DNA of 64,000 nucleotides from assembly GCA_016873995.1 (NCBI GenBank), contig VGVR01000002.1, positions 62,001 to 126,000 of the forward strand, given 5' to 3'. The notes under the pieces are model-generated. The model worked only from the letters and a program-made list of their open reading frames with translations, did no database searches and was not told the DNA's origin. Position numbers and translations under genes: made by a program. The stretch is from Gemmatimonadota bacterium. GTDB taxonomy: Bacteria; Gemmatimonadota; Gemmatimonadetes; Longimicrobiales; Gaopeijiaceae. Within the stretch, counting starts at the first letter, position 1. Each line of letters opens with the position of its first letter. Positions 56,514 through 64,000 of the stretch are shown piece by piece.

Positions 56514-57904
56514 GCGATCCGCGCCGCACCATCCCGTCGGTCGACAGTCTGCTCGCATCCCCCGACTTCGCGCCCCTCCTCGCGCGTTATCCGCGCGGCC
56601 GGGTGCTGGAGGCGGCCCGAGGCGCGGTCGCGGAGGTGCGGGAGGCGGTGGGGCGGGGGGAAGCGGCCGTCGACCTGACCACCGCGGCGCATTACGCGCT
56701 GGCTGCCGGGCGAGCGCTGGAGGCCGGCGAGGTGCCTTCGTTGCGGAGCGTGATCAACGCGACCGGGGTCGTGCTCCACACCAACCTGGGCCGCGCACCG
56801 CTCGCAACGGCCGCCGTAGACGCGATGATCGCCGCCGCCCGTGACTACACGAACCTCGAGTACGATCTGGACGCTGGTGAGCGTGGCTCGCGCTACGTCC
56901 ACTGTGCCTCGCTCCTGTGCGAGCTGACGGGTGCGGAGGCCGCGCTGGTCGTGAACAACGCTGCCGGAGCGCTCGTGCTCGCTTTGAACGCCCTCGCCCG
57001 CGGCGCCGGCGTCGTCGTGTCGCGCGGAGAGCTGGTCGAGATCGGTGGCGGATTCCGCATCCCGGAGATCCTCGAGCGCTCGGGTGCACGCCTCGTCGAG
57101 GTCGGTGCCACGAACCGCACGCGGCTGCGCGACTACGAGGCGGCGCTGAAGGACGCGTCGGTACGTGCCATTCTCAAGGTGCACCGCTCGAACTTCCGCA
57201 TCACCGGCTTCACGGAAGAGGCATCCCTGGAGGACCTGGCGGGGCTGGCCCTCGAGAGAGGCGTGCCGCTCCTCCATGACCTGGGCTCGGGGCTGATGAT
57301 CGACGCTGCGGACCTCGGTCTGACGGGTGAGCCCAGGCCGCACGACGCGCTCGCGGCCGGAGCTGACCTGGTCACGTTCTCGGGCGACAAGCTGCTGGGG
57401 GGCCCCCAAGCAGGTATCCTGCTCGGGCGCGCCGCGCTGATTGCCGAGCTGCGCGCGAACCCGCTCTGCCGCGCTCTGCGCGTCGACAAGGTCGGGCTCG
57501 CGGGGCTCGAGGCGACGCTTCGGCTCTACCGAGACCCGGCACGCGCGCGCGAGGAGATCCCGACGCTCCGCATGCTGGGCGCGCCGCTCGCCGAGCTGAG
57601 TGTGCGTGCGGGTCGTCTTGGCACGGCGCTGACGGCAGCGGGCGTCCCATGCAGCGTGGTCGACGCGGCTGGTGCCGTCGGCGGCGGCACGTTTCCGGAG
57701 GTGGAGCTGCCGTCGAAGGCGGTCGAGGTGCGGGGCGTGGGGGCCGATGCGCTGGCCCGCGCGCTGCGGGACGGACGTCCGCCGGTCGTCGGCCGCATCG
57801 TGGAGGATCGGCTCTGGCTCGACGTGCGCACGGTCCTGCCCGGGCAAGAGGACGACTTGGTGCGCCGGGTCCAGGAGGCGCTGCGCCAGGTCTCGTCCGA
57901 CTGA
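56510..57904 (+). CDS. selA: L-seryl-tRNA(Sec) selenium transferase
   Basis: SelA converts Ser-tRNA(Sec) into Sec-tRNA(Sec) with selenophosphate, a step in bacterial selenocysteine synthesis. The 464 residues show the family opening (RRTIPSVDSLLASPDF), SVINATGVVLHTNLGRAPL, LVVNNAAGALVLALNALA and the PLP Lys about 294 in FSGDKLLGGPQAG. The end also matches (RTVLPGQEDDLVRRVQEAL). selB, selC and selD are not in the window; selA is followed directly by gmhB (TGATG overlap), an odd partner. Its presence predicts selenoproteins somewhere in the genome, but I saw no in-frame TGA in this window's genes. Confidence 0.94.
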   Translation: MSDPRRTIPSVDSLLASPDFAPLLARYPRGRVLEAARGAVAEVREAVGRGEAAVDLTTAAHYALAAGRALEAGEVPSLRSVINATGVVLHTNLGRAPLATAAVDAMIAAARDYTNLEYDLDAGERGSRYVHCASLLCELTGAEAALVVNNAAGALVLALNALARGAGVVVSRGELVEIGGGFRIPEILERSGARLVEVGATNRTRLRDYEAALKDASVRAILKVHRSNFRITGFTEEASLEDLAGLALERGVPLLHDLGSGLMIDAADLGLTGEPRPHDALAAGADLVTFSGDKLLGGPQAGILLGRAALIAELRANPLCRALRVDKVGLAGLEATLRLYRDPARAREEIPTLRMLGAPLAELSVRAGRLGTALTAAGVPCSVVDAAGAVGGGTFPEVELPSKAVEVRGVGADALARALRDGRPPVVGRIVEDRLWLDVRTVLPGQEDDLVRRVQEALRQVSSD

Positions 57905-58455
57905 TGCCGCTCCGGCCGGCCGTGTTCGTCGACCGCGACGGCACGATCATCGTCGAGAGGTCGTACCTGGCGGACCCCGCCGGCGTGGCCCTGGTGCCCG
58001 GGGTGCCTGACGCCCTCCGCGGGCTGCGCGGCGCCGGGTTCGCCGTCGTGATCGTGACGAACCAGTCGGGGATCGCGCGGGGGCTCTACACCGAGGCCGA
58101 CTACGAGGCCGTGACGGAGCGGCTCAGGCAGGTGCTCGCCGCAGACGGCGTCACCGTCGATGGCGTCGAGCACTGCGCGCATCACCCCGACGTCACCGGA
58201 CCCTGCGAGTGCCGGAAGCCGGGGACGGGGATGCACCGGCGGGCCGCGGCGGCCTTGGGGATCGACCTGGCTCGCTCCTACTGCGTCGGAGACAAGCTCG
58301 CCGACGTGCTCCCCGCCGCCGAGCTGGGAGGGCGGGGCATCCTGGTGCGAACGGGGTACGGAAGGGAGCACGAGAGCAGGGTGCCCGAGGGGGTGCGGGT
58401 GGTGGACGATTTCCGTGCGGCCGCGGATCTCATCCTCGGGGACCGGCTCCGTTGA
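57904..58455 (+). CDS. gmhB: D-glycero-D-manno-heptose-1,7-bisphosphate 7-phosphatase
   Basis: GmhB removes the 7-phosphate in ADP-heptose synthesis for LPS inner core. The 183 residues are a HAD-type phosphatase: FVDRDGTIIVE with the catalytic Asp pair, VTNQSGIARGLY, the zinc-binding CAHHPDVTGPCECRKP (Cys, His, Cys, Cys) and GDKLADVLPAAELG. GmhB-like enzymes can also act on histidinol-phosphate-type or glycero-manno substrates; the zinc loop supports GmhB. Its ATG shares bases with the selA stop. It implies a heptose-containing LPS, in line with a Gram-negative envelope. Confidence 0.9.
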   Translation: MPLRPAVFVDRDGTIIVERSYLADPAGVALVPGVPDALRGLRGAGFAVVIVTNQSGIARGLYTEADYEAVTERLRQVLAADGVTVDGVEHCAHHPDVTGPCECRKPGTGMHRRAAAALGIDLARSYCVGDKLADVLPAAELGGRGILVRTGYGREHESRVPEGVRVVDDFRAAADLILGDRLR

Positions 58456-58486
58456 AGGGCTTTTCTGCCTCCATTACCTTGGAACC

Positions 58487-58813
58487 ATGGTCACATTGAC
58501 GAGAACGGCGACCGCAAAGGTCCAGGACTTCATCGCGGAGCACGGCGCCAACCAGGACGTCGGGCTGCGGGTGGCGGTCCTCCCCGGTGGGTGCTCGGGC
58601 TTCCAGTACGGGCTCAACATCGAGGACGCGCCGGAAGCCGACGACGAAGTGCTCACCCTCGAAGGCGTGCGGGTGTTCGTGGACCCGTTCAGCGCCCAGT
58701 ACCTGAACGGCGTCGAAATCGACTACGTCAGCAGCATGATGGGTCAGGGCTTCACCTTCCGGAACCCGAACGCCACGGGCGGATGCGGGTGCGGGAGCTC
58801 GTTCACCGTTTGA
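58487..58813 (+). CDS. A-type iron-sulfur carrier protein (ErpA/IscA family)
   Basis: A 108-residue A-type Fe-S protein that carries or inserts clusters into client proteins. The three conserved cysteines are present: GGCSGFQYG (about residue 36) and the C-terminal GGCGCGSSF. The VTLTRTATAKVQDFI start and the GVRVFVDPFSAQYLNGVEIDY strand are family traits. Whether it is the ErpA, IscA or SufA equivalent cannot be told; no suf or isc genes are in the window. ATG 58487 is the only sensible start. Confidence 0.92.
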   Translation: MVTLTRTATAKVQDFIAEHGANQDVGLRVAVLPGGCSGFQYGLNIEDAPEADDEVLTLEGVRVFVDPFSAQYLNGVEIDYVSSMMGQGFTFRNPNATGGCGCGSSFTV

Positions 58814-58818
58814 CGGCC

Positions 58819-58841
58819 CCTTCAGTCTCGAGCACTGAAGG
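58819..58841 (+). terminator. Perfect 8-base-pair hairpin after the A-type Fe-S gene
   Basis: CCTTCAGT (58819-58826) and ACTGAAGG (58834-58841) pair perfectly around a seven-base loop, six bases after the stop codon and 12 bases before the next start. No T-run follows, so it may be a weak or Rho-dependent terminator or a processing signal. Confidence 0.45.
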
Positions 58842-58853
58842 CTAGCCAGCACG

Positions 58854-59507
58854 GTGATCGTCCGGACCTTCACGGGTGGGGGGTTCGGACAGAACGCCTA
58901 CCTCACGGTCTGCGAGCCCACGAGGGCCGCAGCGGTCGTCGATCCCGGTGCGGACGCACCGCGCATGGTCGACGCGATCCTCGCCGAGAAGCTCGACTTG
59001 AGCGCGATCTTTCTCACGCACGCGCACATCGATCACGTCGAGGGTGTCGCCGACGTGCGGGCGCATTTCCCGGACGTGCCCATCTGGATCCATCCGGATG
59101 CGATGCTGATGTACCGGCGCGCGCCTCAGCAGGCCGCGATGTTCGGGGTTCGCGTGGCCGCACAGCCCGAGCCCACGCACGAGCTCGCCCACGGCCAGCG
59201 CCTCGACGTCGGGGGCTGCACGCTCGACGTACGCTCGGCGCCGGGGCACGCTCCCGGCCACGTCATCCTGGTGGCGACCGACAGGAGCTTCGCGCTGGTG
59301 GGTGACGTCGTCTTCCACGGCTCGATCGGCAGGACGGACCTCCCCGGCGGCGACTTCACCACGCTCATGAAGTCCATCCGCGATCAGGTGCTCACGCTCC
59401 CCGACACCACGGTGCTCTACTCGGGGCACGGCCCGCCCACCACGGTCGGCGAGGAGCGCGCGACGAACCCGTACCTGATGGGGCACACGGGGAGTCAGTT
59501 CGCGTGA
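58854..59507 (+). CDS. Metallo-beta-lactamase-fold hydrolase (glyoxalase II-like)
   Basis: A 217-residue MBL-fold hydrolase close to the hydroxyacylglutathione hydrolase (GloB)-like group: THAHIDHVEGV carries the metal motif HxHxDH, followed by APGHAPGHVILV, GDVVFHGSIGRTDLPGGDF and the late SGHGPPTTVGEERATNP. The group hydrolyses thioesters such as S-lactoylglutathione, but many members lack that substrate, and the organism may use other thiols. No signal peptide is seen. Start GTG 58854; its stop overlaps purN (GTGA). Confidence 0.9.
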   Translation: MIVRTFTGGGFGQNAYLTVCEPTRAAAVVDPGADAPRMVDAILAEKLDLSAIFLTHAHIDHVEGVADVRAHFPDVPIWIHPDAMLMYRRAPQQAAMFGVRVAAQPEPTHELAHGQRLDVGGCTLDVRSAPGHAPGHVILVATDRSFALVGDVVFHGSIGRTDLPGGDFTTLMKSIRDQVLTLPDTTVLYSGHGPPTTVGEERATNPYLMGHTGSQFA

Positions 59508-60151
59508 AGGTGCGGGCGGCGGTCTTCGCCTCGGGGGGCGGCTCGAACTTCCAGGCGCTCCTGGACCACCAGACGCCCGACGGCACGTGGAGCATCGTGC
59601 TCCTCGTGAGCGATCGCGAGCATGCTGGCGCCATCGAGCGGGCGGCGGCCGCGAACGTGCCGAGCGCGGTCATCGCCACCTCCGGTCGTGATGCGAGCGC
59701 CGTGGCGCAGGAGATGCTCGAGCTGCTCGCGCGGCACCGCGTCGCGCTCATCTTGCTAGCTGGCTACGTGAAGCTGATACCACGCGAGGTGGTGGCGCGC
59801 TATCGCGGTAGGATGCTGAACGTCCATCCTGCACTCCTTCCCGCGTTCGGCGGCAAGGGGATGTACGGCAAGCGCGTGCACACTGCGGTGATCGAGTCGG
59901 GTGCGCGGGAGAGCGGAGCCACGGTCCACTTCGTGGATGAGGAGTACGACCGGGGGCCGATCGTCGCCCAGCGGCGCGTGCCGGTCCTGGCGGGCGACAC
60001 GGCGGAGGAGCTCGCGGCGCGTGTGCTCGCGGTCGAGCACGAGCTCTATCCGCTTGCGGTCGATCACGTGTGCCAAGCGCTCGCCGCGGGGCTCGAGCCG
60101 ACACCCATGACGCAATCACTGAGGAACACCATCGAGGAGTCCACGAGATGA
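59504..60151 (+). CDS. purN: Phosphoribosylglycinamide formyltransferase 1
   Basis: PurN transfers a formyl group from 10-formyl-THF to GAR in purine synthesis. The 215 residues show the family motifs: AVFASGGGSNFQALL at the start, LAGYVKLIP, NVHPALLPAFGGKGMYG with the catalytic Asn and His, and the Asp in VHFVDEEYDRGPIV. The GTG start overlaps the previous stop and the stop overlaps purH, so three genes may be translated as one unit. It is placed before purH, a common arrangement. Confidence 0.95.
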   Translation: MKVRAAVFASGGGSNFQALLDHQTPDGTWSIVLLVSDREHAGAIERAAAANVPSAVIATSGRDASAVAQEMLELLARHRVALILLAGYVKLIPREVVARYRGRMLNVHPALLPAFGGKGMYGKRVHTAVIESGARESGATVHFVDEEYDRGPIVAQRRVPVLAGDTAEELAARVLAVEHELYPLAVDHVCQALAAGLEPTPMTQSLRNTIEESTR

Positions 60152-61725
60152 AGCGGGCGTTGCTCAGCGTGTCGGACAAGACGGGGATCGTCCCGTTCGC
60201 TCGTGGCTTGGCGACGAGAGGGTGGGAGATCCTCTCCACGGGCGGCACCGCGAAGACGCTGCGCAACGGCGGACTCGACGTGACGAACGTCTCCGACGTG
60301 ACCGGGCACCCCGAGATGATGGAAGGGCGGGTGAAGACGCTCCACCCGGCCATCCACGCGGGCCTGCTGGCGCGCCGCGCGCGGGCCGACGACATGGCCG
60401 CGCTCGAGCAGGCGGGCTACTTCCCGATCGATCTGGTGGCCGTGAACCTCTATCCGTTCCGCGAAACCATCGCGGAGCAAGGCGTGACCGTCGACGAGGC
60501 GATGGAGCAGGTGGACATCGGCGGGCCGACGATGCTGCGCGCGGCCGCCAAGAGCCACCGCGACGTGTACGTCATCGTGGACCCGACAGACTACGACAGG
60601 GTCCTCGCCGCGCTCGACGCACCCAGCCGTGCCGACTTCAAGCGCACGTTGGCGGCCAAGGCGTTCCGGCACGTGAGTGGGTACGACGCCGCGGTGGCGG
60701 AGTACCTTGGCGCCGACGGGCCGTGGGAGGCGTTTCCCGAGCGTCTGCTCGCGTCGTTGCGTCGCGTGCAGACGCTGCGTTACGGCGAGAACCCCGACCA
60801 AGAAGGGGCGTTCTACGCGTACGACCGAACCGCCGGGCTCGCCGCACTCGAGCAGCACCACGGCAAACCGCTCTCCTACAACAACCTGCTCGACCTGGAC
60901 GGAGCGCTTCTCTGCCTGGCGCCCTTCGCGCGCACGAAGCGCGCGGCGGTGTGCATCATCAAGCACACCACGCCGTGTGGGCTCGCGGTGGCGGATACAA
61001 CGGCCGAGGCGTACGAAAAGGCACTCGCGACGGACCCGACCAGCGCGTTCGGTTCGGTGATCGCGCTCAACCGGGAAGTGGATCCCAGGACTGCCGAGCT
61101 GATGTCCCAGCTCTTCGTCGAGTGCATCGTGGCGCCTGGGTACGCGCCGGACGCTCTGGCCAAGCTCACCGCGAAGAAGAACGTGCGGCTCCTCACGTAT
61201 CCTTCGAAGAACGTGGCCGGGTTCCTCGAGGCGTACGGGAAAGACCCCGAGCCGCGGCTGCTCCGCTCCGTGTACGGCGGCGTGCTCGTGCAGACGCCGG
61301 CACCGCTGCCGCGCTACGACCAGGCCCGGGACGAATGGAGAGTCGTGAGCGAGCGCCAGCCGACCGAAGCCGAGTGGGACGACCTGCGCTTCGCCTGGGC
61401 CGCGGTGTTCGGGGTGAAGTCGAACGCGATCCTGCTCGCGCGCGACGGCGCGGTGCTCGGCATCGGGGCGGGGCAGATGAGCCGCGTCGACTCCTCCAAG
61501 ATCGCCGGGATGAAGGCGCTCGAGGCCGGGCACTCTCTCGCAGGGTGCGCGCTCGCATCGGATGCGTTCTTCCCGTTCCGCGACGGGGTGGACGCGGCGG
61601 CCGCGGCCGGGGTGCGCGCGATCGTGCAGCCGGGTGGCTCCGTGCGCGACGAGGAAGTGATCGCGGCCGCGAACGAGCACGGCATCGCCATGGTGTTCAC
61701 GGGGCGGCGGTTGTTCCGGCACTAG
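60148..61725 (+). CDS. purH: Bifunctional AICAR formyltransferase/IMP cyclohydrolase
   Basis: PurH carries out the last two steps of IMP synthesis. The 525 residues show the N-terminal IMP cyclohydrolase (MGS-like) domain (LLSVSDKTGIVPFARGL, ILSTGGTAKTL, GRVKTLHPAIHAGLL, DIGGPTMLRAAAKSH) and the C-terminal AICAR formyltransferase with the catalytic Lys-His pair (CIIKHTTPCGLA) and PSKNVAGF-type loops. ATG 60148 overlaps purN's stop and is the family start. The following 171-base gap has no gene. Confidence 0.97.
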   Translation: MKRALLSVSDKTGIVPFARGLATRGWEILSTGGTAKTLRNGGLDVTNVSDVTGHPEMMEGRVKTLHPAIHAGLLARRARADDMAALEQAGYFPIDLVAVNLYPFRETIAEQGVTVDEAMEQVDIGGPTMLRAAAKSHRDVYVIVDPTDYDRVLAALDAPSRADFKRTLAAKAFRHVSGYDAAVAEYLGADGPWEAFPERLLASLRRVQTLRYGENPDQEGAFYAYDRTAGLAALEQHHGKPLSYNNLLDLDGALLCLAPFARTKRAAVCIIKHTTPCGLAVADTTAEAYEKALATDPTSAFGSVIALNREVDPRTAELMSQLFVECIVAPGYAPDALAKLTAKKNVRLLTYPSKNVAGFLEAYGKDPEPRLLRSVYGGVLVQTPAPLPRYDQARDEWRVVSERQPTEAEWDDLRFAWAAVFGVKSNAILLARDGAVLGIGAGQMSRVDSSKIAGMKALEAGHSLAGCALASDAFFPFRDGVDAAAAAGVRAIVQPGGSVRDEEVIAAANEHGIAMVFTGRRLFRH

Positions 61726-61896
61726 GACATGTGCGGCCGCGGCGATGAGGGGGGTAGGCGTGTTGGCCTGGCCTGCGGCTGTGCCCCGCTCCCCTGGCGG
61801 GACCCGTACGAATGCGCGACGGTAGCGCCCTACACACGGCGGGGCTTCCGCGGGAACGCGGGTGCCCCCTGCACGGCGTCTCCCAGGAGTAACTCG

Positions 61897-64000
61897 ATGC
61901 GCGGCAGAGTTTGGGCGGTCCTCGCGTTCCTCGCCCCGGCCTTCACGACCGGGGCCGCGGCGCAGCTCGCCAGCTACGACCTCGAGGGCGTCGAGGTCGG
62001 GCGCTTCGACTACGGCAAGATGTGGCCGTTCGAGTACGCACCCATGGAGTACTTCAGAGAGACGTACGGCTTCGAGGCAGACTCCGCCTGGTTTGCGCGC
62101 GCTCGACTCTCTGCGCTGCGCATTCCCGGGTGCTCGGCGGCGTTCGTGTCGTCGAGCGGGCTGGTCGTGACCAACCATCACTGCGTTCGCGACGCCGTGT
62201 CGCAGGTGGCGCAAGGCGGCGAGCGCCTGCTCGATGACGGTTTCTTCGCACCGACGGTAGCGGCCGAGCGGCGAATCCCCGACTTCTACGCGGACCAGCT
62301 CATCGATGTCCGAGACGTGTCCGAGCGGATGTTCGGCGCGCTCGCCGGTGCGACTTCGGACGCCGCGCGCGCCGAGGCTCGCGAGCGGGCAGAGGCCGCA
62401 ATCATCGCGGAGGCGCGGGCAGAGCACGCGGCCGCAGCCGACTCGCTGTTCGTACAGGTCGTCGATCTCTACGGGGGAGGCCGCTACTCCGTCTACGTCT
62501 TCAGGCGCTTCACCGATGTACGTCTGGTGTTCGCCGTCGAGCTCGAGATGGGCTTCTTCGGCGGCGATCCGGACAACTTCACGTATCCGCGCTATGCGCT
62601 CGACTTCGCCTTCCTGCGCATCTACGACGACGGTGCCCCGTACCGCGCGGAGCACTTCTTCGGCTGGGGCTCCGAAGGGGTCGAGGAAGGCGACGCGGTC
62701 TTCGTCATCGGAAATCCCGGGCAGACGAACCGCCTCGCCACGATGGATCAGATCCGCCTCCAGGCGGAGGTCACCGTGCCGGCGCAGGTCGGCTGGCTCG
62801 CCAGCACCCATCGCGCGCTCGGCGATTTCTATGCGCTGGACCCCGCGCAGGCCGATGCGATGGGGGTGAGAGACATGATGTTCAGCCTCTCGAACTCGCT
62901 GAAAGCGTACCGCGGCCGTGCAGCGGCGCTGCAGAACCCACTCGTGGTGGCGCGAAAGGCGGCAGGGGAGCGTGCGTTCAGGGCCGAGATCTCGGCCCGG
63001 CCCGGGCTCGCAGCAGCGGGTGGCGTGCTAGAGGAGATCGCCGGGATCCAGGCGGAAAAGCGCGCGCTGGCGCCGGGGTACGCCGCGTTTCTGTCGATCA
63101 ACAATCCGTCCTTTTCAGCGGCAGTCATTCGGCGCGCGATCACTGCGTATCAACTCGTGGCCTCACGGCAGGGCGGGGCGCCGGAGAACGCGCTCGGTGC
63201 CATACGCGCGCGGTTGCTCCAGGTCGGCGACTTTCCGGCCCCGCTCGAGCGGAGCCTGTTGGAGAATCGACTGGCGGACTTCGTGCGCTATTTGCCGCAG
63301 GATCACCCGGCTGTGCGCTTCGTGAGGGAGCAGGGGGGCCCCGACGCCGCGGCGCGTGCGCTGCTCGCGTCGCCGCTCGGACGCGCCGAGTCGACGGCTG
63401 GTGCGGTGGAGTCCTTGTCCGCGCAGGATCCAGTCGTCCGCCTCGGCGCAGCGATTTTGCCCAGCTATGCGGAGTTCGCCGACGAGTGGAACGCTCTGAC
63501 GGCCCGGGAGGGTGAGCTCACGATCGAGCTGGGGCGCGCCCGCTTCGACATCTATGGAGAGAGCATTCCGCCCGACGGCACGTTCTCGCCGCGAATCACG
63601 GACGGCGTCGTGGGGGGATATCCGTACAACGGCACGGTCGCGCCGGCGTACACGACGTTCTTCGGCATCTACGACCGCGCGGTGGGGCACGCCGGCAGCG
63701 TCGACTGGAGCCTGCCCCCGCGCTGGGAGACTCCGCCGAACGGGCTCGACCTCTCGACGCCCCTCAACTTCGTCTCGACCGCGGACAGCTACGGGGGCAA
63801 CTCCGGTTCGCCAGCCGTGACGCGCGACCTCGAACTCGTCGGCCTCAACTTCGACCGCAACGTCAACGGGCTGACGCGGGACTACATCTATCTGCCCGAG
63901 CAGGGGCGCAACGTGATGGTCGACGTGAGGGCGATCGAAGCCGCGCTCGTTCACGCGTACGGTGCGCAGCGGATCATCACGGAGCTCGAGCGCGGCGGGC
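61897..64000 (+). CDS. S46 family dipeptidyl-peptidase, DPP11-like, partial
   Basis: A secreted serine peptidase of family S46 (DPP7/DPP11), which removes N-terminal dipeptides from peptides in the periplasm. The 701 visible codons have a signal peptide (VWAVLAFLAPAFTTGAAAQ) and all three catalytic residues: His in TNHHC (about 94-95), Asp in DPDNFTYPRY (about 226) and Ser in GGNSGSP (S636). The residue 18 after the Ser is Arg (R654, in NFDRN), the place that makes DPP11 specific for Asp/Glu at P1, where DPP7-type enzymes have Gly. AGGAG lies before ATG 61897; an earlier in-frame ATG (61729) is less likely. The end is cut by the window, probably by some 10-40 residues. Confidence 0.93.
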   Translation, partial: MRGRVWAVLAFLAPAFTTGAAAQLASYDLEGVEVGRFDYGKMWPFEYAPMEYFRETYGFEADSAWFARARLSALRIPGCSAAFVSSSGLVVTNHHCVRDAVSQVAQGGERLLDDGFFAPTVAAERRIPDFYADQLIDVRDVSERMFGALAGATSDAARAEARERAEAAIIAEARAEHAAAADSLFVQVVDLYGGGRYSVYVFRRFTDVRLVFAVELEMGFFGGDPDNFTYPRYALDFAFLRIYDDGAPYRAEHFFGWGSEGVEEGDAVFVIGNPGQTNRLATMDQIRLQAEVTVPAQVGWLASTHRALGDFYALDPAQADAMGVRDMMFSLSNSLKAYRGRAAALQNPLVVARKAAGERAFRAEISARPGLAAAGGVLEEIAGIQAEKRALAPGYAAFLSINNPSFSAAVIRRAITAYQLVASRQGGAPENALGAIRARLLQVGDFPAPLERSLLENRLADFVRYLPQDHPAVRFVREQGGPDAAARALLASPLGRAESTAGAVESLSAQDPVVRLGAAILPSYAEFADEWNALTAREGELTIELGRARFDIYGESIPPDGTFSPRITDGVVGGYPYNGTVAPAYTTFFGIYDRAVGHAGSVDWSLPPRWETPPNGLDLSTPLNFVSTADSYGGNSGSPAVTRDLELVGLNFDRNVNGLTRDYIYLPEQGRNVMVDVRAIEAALVHAYGAQRIITELERGG

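Noticed and set aside
61729-61896. Upstream in-frame ATG adding 56 residues to the S46 peptidase
   Set aside because: It would bury the signal peptide; the ATG at 61897 has a strong AGGAG.
60064-62811. 915-codon open frame on the - strand over purH and the S46 gene
   Set aside because: Same antisense artefact; it runs through two well-identified genes and has no recognisable domain.

Overview
The window is dense, GC-rich bacterial chromosome with almost every gene on the + strand. No stretch over 300 bases lacks a gene. I see no rRNA, tRNA, CRISPR array, insertion sequence, phage or plasmid gene. The gene content suggests a Gram-negative-type bacterium of the Gemmatimonadota or a close relative: an S46 dipeptidyl-peptidase, DUF4159- and DUF4175-like proteins, many secreted TPR proteins and lipoproteins, DapL-type lysine synthesis, GmhB heptose metabolism, and an archaeal/eukaryotic-type ProRS. 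That placement is an inference from gene content only.

Layout. (1) 1-2944: the start of a Kef-type antiporter on the - strand, then murA and a small phasin-like coiled-coil gene. (2) 2941-16182: a promoter and an attenuator-like hairpin lead into the translation/transcription block rimP-nusA-ylxQ-infB-ylxP-rbfA-truB-ribF-rpsO-pnp, followed by an M16 protease, alanine dehydrogenase and dUTPase. (3) 16277-28385: the rod-shape block mreBCD-mrdA-rodA, then accD-folC, hisS, proS and guaA. (4) 28529-36821: mostly envelope genes (a secreted TPR protein, RidA, a small exported protein, lipoproteins), an M48 protease gene broken by an in-frame amber codon, clpB with a perfect palindrome upstream, and methylmalonyl-CoA epimerase. 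(5) 36860-47642: trxA and rsmI, then a tightly coupled run in which every start overlaps the preceding stop by 4 bases: DUF4159-like, a large DUF4175-like membrane protein, a TPR protein, a GATase-like secreted protein, and a RadC/JAMM-DinG helicase fusion. (6) 47700-64000: FAH-family protein, DapL-like aminotransferase, a TonB-like membrane protein, a tandem HD-GYP protein with a degenerate first domain, valS, an Ig-like lipoprotein with a Gly-Ala-Pro repeat tail, selA, gmhB, an A-type Fe-S protein, a metallo-beta-lactamase-fold hydrolase, purN-purH and an S46 peptidase that runs off the end.

Most of the window is core housekeeping in conserved order. The parts most likely to hold undescribed biology are the overlapping 38071-47642 run, the RadC-DinG fusion, and the regulatory structures before rimP, pnp and clpB. 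Several proteins have telling changes at key residues: MurA Cys to Asp, RidA Arg to Thr, DinG Fe-S Cys to Ser, HD-GYP His to Ser, and an Arg in the S46 peptidase at the position that sets acidic P1 preference.
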